Source: Heliocybe sulcata (taxonomy: Eukaryota > Basidiomycota > Agaricomycetes > Gloeophyllales > Gloeophyllaceae). From it: DNA of 64,000 nt. Each line of letters begins with the position of its first letter. The stretch's first letter is position 1. This document shows, one piece after another, positions 58,664-64,000 of the stretch. The position numbers were made by a program, and so were the translations under genes. Location: assembly GCA_004369045.1 (NCBI GenBank), contig ML213517.1, positions 68,757-132,756 of the forward strand. The letters run 5' to 3'. Below the pieces are notes generated by a model, which saw only the letters and a program-made list of their open reading frames with translations, made no database searches and was not told where the DNA came from.

Positions 58664-61032
58664 ATGGATGTTGACATGAAGAACAAGGACGATGCTGAGG
58701 AGAAGCCGAGGGATAGAGACCGGGACTATGAAAGAGATAGAGAAAGGGATCGCGAGAGGGAAAGAGACAGAGACCGCGACAGGGATAGGAAGGATCGCGA
58801 CAGGGATAGGGACCGTGATAGACGAGAGTCTGGTTCGTAGTTGCGACTGTATCGTAGCCTACGTTCTGTACTGATATCATGGGATACTTTCTAGGTAGAA
58901 GCCGTCGCGGTACACGAGATGGTGACCATTGGGAGCCGGAAAGGCGTAACGGTGATGTGAGTACCCGTACAGTCGCGATAAGAGTACCGTTCGGTTTTGT
59001 CCTAAGAAATGTTAAATAGCGTCGGCGGCACTCCCGAAGCCGCTCTCGATCTAGGTCGCGTCGTTCCAGGTCTCCCAGGCGTCGTCGTTCACGTTCATCG
59101 CGATCCCGTTCGCGGTCTCGCAGTCGGTCACGGAGCAGGGATAGGAAGCCTGCTGATCCATTTGCGCGTTCTTTGGGTGGACCGATGAATGCACCACATG
59201 AGGAGGCTGTCGAATTTGCCAAACAGAGCAAGAGAGAAAACCGGGTCTACGTCGGCAACCTCAGCTACGATGTCAAGTACAGGGACCTGATCGAATTCAT
59301 GAGGGGAGGTGGGTTGGGAGATCTCAGTTTAGCTGTTTCTGTCAGTTTGGAGAGCGGGAGGTTATGGAAAAGGCCAAAGGCGCAGGCGATTCGCGGATCA
59401 CTCAGAGTTCGCTCGGAGAGGAGTGGTTTCGTCAGCTGTGGGGGAAGACGCTGCTTCGATTTTGGTTTTACTGATGGATGGCGAGCTGAGAGGATGGTTT
59501 ATTAATGGGAGTTTTCTTTTGGGGTTATTAGCTGGTGAGGTCCTGTTCGCCGAGGTTCTCGTAACTCCTACCGGAGTTTCGAAGGGATGCGGGTGAGCTG
59601 TTTCTCCCTTTCAAGGCAGACGTGATGCTAAGACGAATCGTCATAAAGAATTGTGGAGTTTGCCTCCCAGGAGGACTCTCAACGATCTATTCGCGAACTG
59701 TCCGAAGTGCCGCTGCTGGGCCGGCCTGTCTTCATTCGTGAGGTGCGTTTGCAAGTCATGTCATTCCACACCTCGAGACACGATCAACTCTGCAGGACCG
59801 AGAAACTGAATCCCGGTTTGGCGCGACCCCGGTCCCGGGCAAAATAGGTATGGCAATGGCCGGGCAAGGGCTGAATGCCGCGCCGCCGCCTCGTCCTCCG
59901 CACCACAACCACTTTGGTCACGAGAACCCGGGCAACCAGCTATACGTCGGCAATGTACGTTGTGTCATCTACCTTTGACCCTCTGGCCCTCACGAATTTG
60001 CCTTCTAGTTGCCTTACCAAGCTGGCTGGCAGGACCTGAAGGATCTCTTCCGGTCTGCGGGAAATATTGTCCGCGCCGATATCAACATTGGAGCGGATGG
60101 CCGTCCCAAGGGTTCTGGAACAGTTATCTTCGAGACGGCGAAGGACGCCGGCAATGCCATTCGTACGTCTAGAGAGCTTGTCTCACCGCTGTTGTCGGGT
60201 TTGCTCATTAATCACTCAGAGATGTATAATGGGTTCGATTGGTACGGTCGTCAGCTGGAAGTCCGCTTGGTAAGTATAGTCTGATTGACGTGCTAAGACC
60301 TGCGTTAACGCTCGGGTTAGGACCGGTATGCTGGTCTGTCTGGACCAGGTACTTTCCGTGGCGGTTTCAGGGGTGGACCCCGAGGTGGTGGCGGATTCCG
60401 GGGAGGCCTCCGGGGCGGTGGCTTCAGAGGTGGTTTCCGCGGCGGCTTCCAGGGCGGAGGCGCTGGTGCTGGCCGAGACTTCTCGCAGGATCTGTACGCC
60501 GACTACTCTGGTCCTGATCAGCAAGTCGGCGGCGGTTTGAGGATGGACAACTATGGTGGTGGATTCGGCAATCAAGGATTCGGTGGCGCTGCTGCTGCTC
60601 CCTTCCCTGACGCGGAACCTAGCCAGCAGATTATGGTCCGCAATGTAAGCACGATCAGTTACCGTGTTGTCCATGGAAGTTCATTCTTCTGCGTCTTAGT
60701 TACCTTGGTCTACGGCGAACGAAGATCTCGTCGAGCTCTTCGAAACTACCGGTCAGGTCGAATTGGCCGAGATCCTGTTCGAAGGAACGAGATCCAAAGG
60801 CATGGGTGTCGTCCAGTTCTCGACGGTCCCGGAGGCGGAAACTGCCATTGCCAAGTTTCAAAATTACATGTACGGCGGTCGGCCCCTTGGTAAGTATAGC
60901 TTCATCATAGTCCGGGAGATCCATCTCATTCATCTCTTTACAGATGTCCGCTTCAATGACCGCTGGCACACGTTCACGCCTACCGCTGCGAAAGGAGGTC
61001 AGGCCGTTGCCATGCAACCGGACGCTGCATAG
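58664..61032 (+). CDS. SR-like RNA-binding protein with three RRMs (Gbp2/Hrb1-like)
   Basis: This nuclear mRNA-binding protein resembles yeast Gbp2/Hrb1, which couple splicing surveillance to export. It starts MDVDMKNKDDAEEKPRD, with an RD/RE-repeat region and then an RS-rich region (SRSRSRS). RRM1 contains NRVYVGNLSYDVKYRDLIEF and, after an unusually long 220 nt intron, VLFAEVLVTPTGVSKGCG and IVEFAS. RRM2 contains NQLYVGNLPYQAGWQDLKDL and GSGTVIFETAKDAGNAI. An RGG-type region rich in GGFRGG follows. RRM3 contains IMVRNLPWSTANEDLVELFE and MGVVQFSTVPEAETAIAKF. It ends AMQPDAA. The RS, RRM, RRM, RGG, RRM order matches the Gbp2/Hrb1 architecture. Confidence 0.88.
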
Positions 61033-61329
61033 GCGACTTGTCAAGGTCAGGTATCTTCTCCGCACTTTCCTGCTTCTCGTCCCTTCTTGGGCTTGGGCTG
61101 CTTGCACTGATGAAGTTAATCGTTTATTGATGTATGTGTATGAATGGTACATGAAAAAAAATGAACTTCTTTCTCTTGCTTCCCCTCTAACCAGATGATA
61201 CTCTATATCGTGAATAGTAGCTGGGTAACCGCCGTGAATAATTAACCAGATCAGAATGCTAAATCATTAGCCCGTGACGTTATAGTCCTCGTCTATGGTA
61301 GAATATGGATAGAGGAACGGATAAGGAGA

Positions 61330-63938
61330 TCATAGGTTGGCCTTGACGTCGTTGACGATGTTGAGCATACTTTGGACGACTTCCTCGGGCGTCGTGACGT
61401 GCCAGCTGGCCAGCGTCTTCTTGCTGCTGTGGCCGACGGCGGTGGTGAAGATGGCTTCAGAGGGGAGAGCGAGCTCCCGCGGAGGGTGCTGCGACTTGTC
61501 CTTGGACGCGAGGGTCACGGACAGCGGCGCCTCCATTGTCCACTTGGACTCGCCGGTCGGGAACAAGAGCGCGCGGAACATGTCCTCGTCGGTCTGAGAA
61601 GCATAGAATGAGCTAATCTGCACCCAAGTCCACCGACGAATCCCTCACCTTGTCGTCGCCCGCGCAGAACACAAACTGGGCATCGGGATGGAGGTACAAT
61701 ATCCGCTTCACAATCTCGCCCTTGTTCACCGCGATCGGGCGCACCTCCAGGTTCTTCTTGCCGACCAGCACTACAAACACGGCGATGAACGTTAACATCC
61801 ACACTCGAAACACGCGCACAAAGCCCACTCACCCTCGATCGGCCGCTTGTGCACGAGGTTGTTCTCGAGCAGGTCCTGGCACTGCCTGCACTGGAACGCG
61901 CCCCACTCCGGGTCGCTCGCCCGGTAATGCCACGTAATCGAGCTCTTCTTCACCTCAATATGGCTCCCCGTCGTCCTCTACACCCAATCAGCCCCCGCAC
62001 AAACCCCACTACAGCAACCACGCACCTCCGTATAATACTTGAAAATCTCATGCACCTCATTCATCCAGCTCATATCCAAGCTCTCCGTAAAGTTCGTCCA
62101 CCCCGCCTGCCCCGGCTCGCGGATGAACCCGCCGTGCTCCGCGCTCATGCCCAGCTTCCCAAAGTGCCCGAGGTGCGTCTCCAAAAACTCCTGGTCCCGC
62201 CCCGAGATAATATACACCACGTTCCGCTCATCCCCCGTCAGCTTCTCCAGCGCCTCCAGCGTCGGCTCGCTCGGCACCGCCATACTCGGCGTCTTCACAA
62301 TCGGCGTGAGCGTGCCCTACACCCCACCCCGTCAGCCCACCAACAACCAGCCCGCAGAACACGCAGGGACCACGCACATCATAGTCAAACAAGAACAACC
62401 GCTTCCCCGCCTTCTTATACCACTCCTCCATCATCTCCAACGGCAGCGGCGGCGTCTGCCTCGCCATCCCCGCCGCCCCCACGCGCTCGAGCAGCATCTG
62501 CACCAGCATCGCCGCCCACGTATGACTCGTATGCGTCGTCACTTGCTTATACAAACTCTCGTGTCTCCTGGTCTTCTCCTCGTCGCTCATCAACAGGCCG
62601 TGGTGCATCGCAGCCGCGACCTCCTATATATACGTGTCACGTCAGCAGTGTCATCGAGGCACAACAGCGAATTGATGTGTGTCAGCGATCAGGGCGCTTC
62701 CAGAAGACAACGGAGCCGAAACACGCTTATCTCCCCGCGCCCGTCTCCGTCTCCACGCATCAACGACTCCGAGATCCCCCAATCTGAGCCGCTCACCACG
62801 CTCATAAATCACGTGCCTCGGCTGACAGGCCACTGGCAACACCCGGACGCCAGCCACCCACGTCACCCACGAGCCTCCGCCACACCCATCTCGCCGGCAC
62901 ACACCAAACAAACAAAACCCCACTCACCCCCAAATTCCACGGATTCGTCAACATCGCCTCCCCCATCTCCCCACTAATCCCCATAAACTCACTCAACACC
63001 AACGGGCTCCTCTTCGTCTTCTCCTGCGCAATCACAAACTCCATGCTCGTCGTGTTCATCCCGTCCCGCAAAGGCGTCACCACACCCAGGTCAGCCACAG
63101 ACAGCAGCGCATAGAACTCGTCCTTCTTGATCGTTTGGTGGCTACGGGGAGGCGTTAGCGGGGCAGAAGATGTCGATCAAGAAGCCCGTCACGCCTCGAA
63201 ACACGGAAATCAAAGAAGACGATTAAACACGTCTTTCCAGCCGCCGAAGAGAAACACGTCCCCGCATCTCGCCACGGGTACATGAAGTCTCCGCGCCCGA
63301 GTGCACGAACTCCAGAATCACGGTACCCGACCGCAACCACACGAGCCAAAAACCAAAACCCAACCGCACCCGCCCGAGCCAAAAAAACTAAAACAACGAA
63401 CACTCACTAATGATGCACAGGAATAAAATCCAAACTCCCATACTCCCCATTCACATGGCTCACAATCTCGCTCACCTGCCGCTCCAGCTTCGGCGAGTCC
63501 GTCAGCGCAGGCGAGGTCACCTAATCCAGCAGTCAGTGATTGGGAAGTGGAACAGCGGGTGGGGAGGAAGTAGGGAAGTGGGGAGTGAAAAGGTGGAGTG
63601 ATGAAGAAAGTGAGGCAGAGGCAGGGAGCGCCCAAAACCAAAAAAAAAAAAAAAACGAGCAACAACCACCAAAACCAGAATCCCAACGCACCTGTATCAA
63701 CACCACATTCCCAATCCACTCCGGATAATCCTGCAACAGCTTCTCAAACGCCCGCATCTATCCCATCCATCAGCCCCTCCCCATGTCAAACCACACAGCA
63801 CGCACCTTCTGCACAACACCCTTTACCACATCCAGCTTGTCCCGCCCGACGATGATCTTCTTGCCCTGGTACAGCGCGCGCAGCGCCTCCAGTTTCGGCT
63901 GAATACCTGGGCGCTGGCTGGAGGGAGTTAGCGTTGGT
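61330..63938 (-). CDS. TPS2: Trehalose-6-phosphate phosphatase, Tps2-type (5' end missing)
   Basis: This protein dephosphorylates trehalose-6-phosphate in the trehalose synthase complex. Its visible part starts at the gap within a GT20-like domain: KIIVGRDKLDVVKGVVQK, then RAFEKLLQDYPEWIGNVVLI, HVNGEYGSLDFIPVHHYH and TPLRDGMNTTSMEFVIAQ, then SPLVLSEFMGISGE. The phosphatase (HAD-type) domain follows: KRLFLFDYD, the nucleophile-bearing motif, then VVYIISGRDQEFLETHLG, MSAEHGGFIRE, KKNLEVRPIAVNKGEIVKRI, a FVFCAGDDK motif and DEDMFRALLFP. It ends NDVKANL. TTSMEF in the GT20 part is typical of Tps2 rather than catalytic Tps1. The N-terminus lies beyond the N run, so the gene is partial here. Introns are short; one holds a 16 bp homopolymer at 63640-63655. 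Confidence 0.9.
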
Positions 63939-64000
63939 NNNNNNNNNNNNNNNNNNNNNNNNNNNNNNNNNNNNNNNNNNNNNNNNNNNNNNNNNNNNNN
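63939..64000. other. Assembly gap (run of N)
   Basis: The last 62 positions are N. The gap truncates the trehalose-phosphatase gene. Confidence 1.

Overview
The window reads as nuclear DNA of a filamentous basidiomycete, most likely an Agaricomycete. Genes are dense on both strands and split by many 50-60 nt GT-AG introns. Markers of this group include FunK1-type kinases, a HET-domain protein, a plant-type plasma-membrane H+-ATPase, a Nis1-like secreted protein and a divergent H2A/H2B pair. The species cannot be named from the sequence. The window ends in a run of N (a scaffold gap). I saw no rRNA, credible tRNA, CRISPR or virus-like element.

Layout. 0-14.4 kb: GH127 beta-L-arabinofuranosidase (+), P3A H+-ATPase (-), a 4.2 kb stretch without a recognised gene, then a 1,164-residue RING-H2 protein (+). 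14.7-18.6 kb: an M20-family amidohydrolase/dipeptidase (-) and a short-chain dehydrogenase, SDR1 (-). 19.2-39.6 kb: a large inverted repeat with ~5.9 kb arms (19156-25049 and 33679-39620) around an 8.6 kb spacer. Each arm carries a TBC1D20/Gyp8-like RabGAP gene and a FunK1 kinase gene. The spacer holds the RabGAP start, a complete UDP-glucose:glycoprotein glucosyltransferase gene and a second SDR (SDR2). 40-50 kb: HET protein (+), F-box protein (-), MFSD5-like molybdate transporter (-), ALDH3-type fatty aldehyde dehydrogenase (+). 50-51.6 kb: divergent H2A (-)/H2B (+). 52.8-55.1 kb: two small secreted proteins. 58.7-64 kb: a three-RRM SR-like RNA-binding protein (+) and a Tps2-type trehalose-phosphatase (-) cut by the gap.

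The strongest observation is the inverted repeat. Its inner 2.7 kb (RabGAP, intergenic DNA, first kinase codons) appears identical in both arms. The two kinases then diverge abruptly, to roughly 65% amino-acid identity by eye in the kinase C-lobe. Identity recovers to about 99% in the 3' flank. The left kinase carries an in-frame stop just after its DFD motif; the right kinase is open. The right RabGAP copy lacks its first 29 codons. The SDR genes are displaced relative to the arms, as in a circularly permuted copy. Recombination between the arms would flip the spacer and move the RabGAP promoter and first codons from one arm to the other. I interpret this as a possibly recombining kinase cassette homogenised at its edges by gene conversion; a misassembly of two haplotypes is the main alternative.

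Functional themes are ER and secretory quality control (UGGT, TBC1D20-like GAP), non-self recognition and signalling (FunK1, HET, F-box, RING), secretion (Nis1-like and Cys-rich proteins) and housekeeping (H+-ATPase, histones, trehalose, ALDH).
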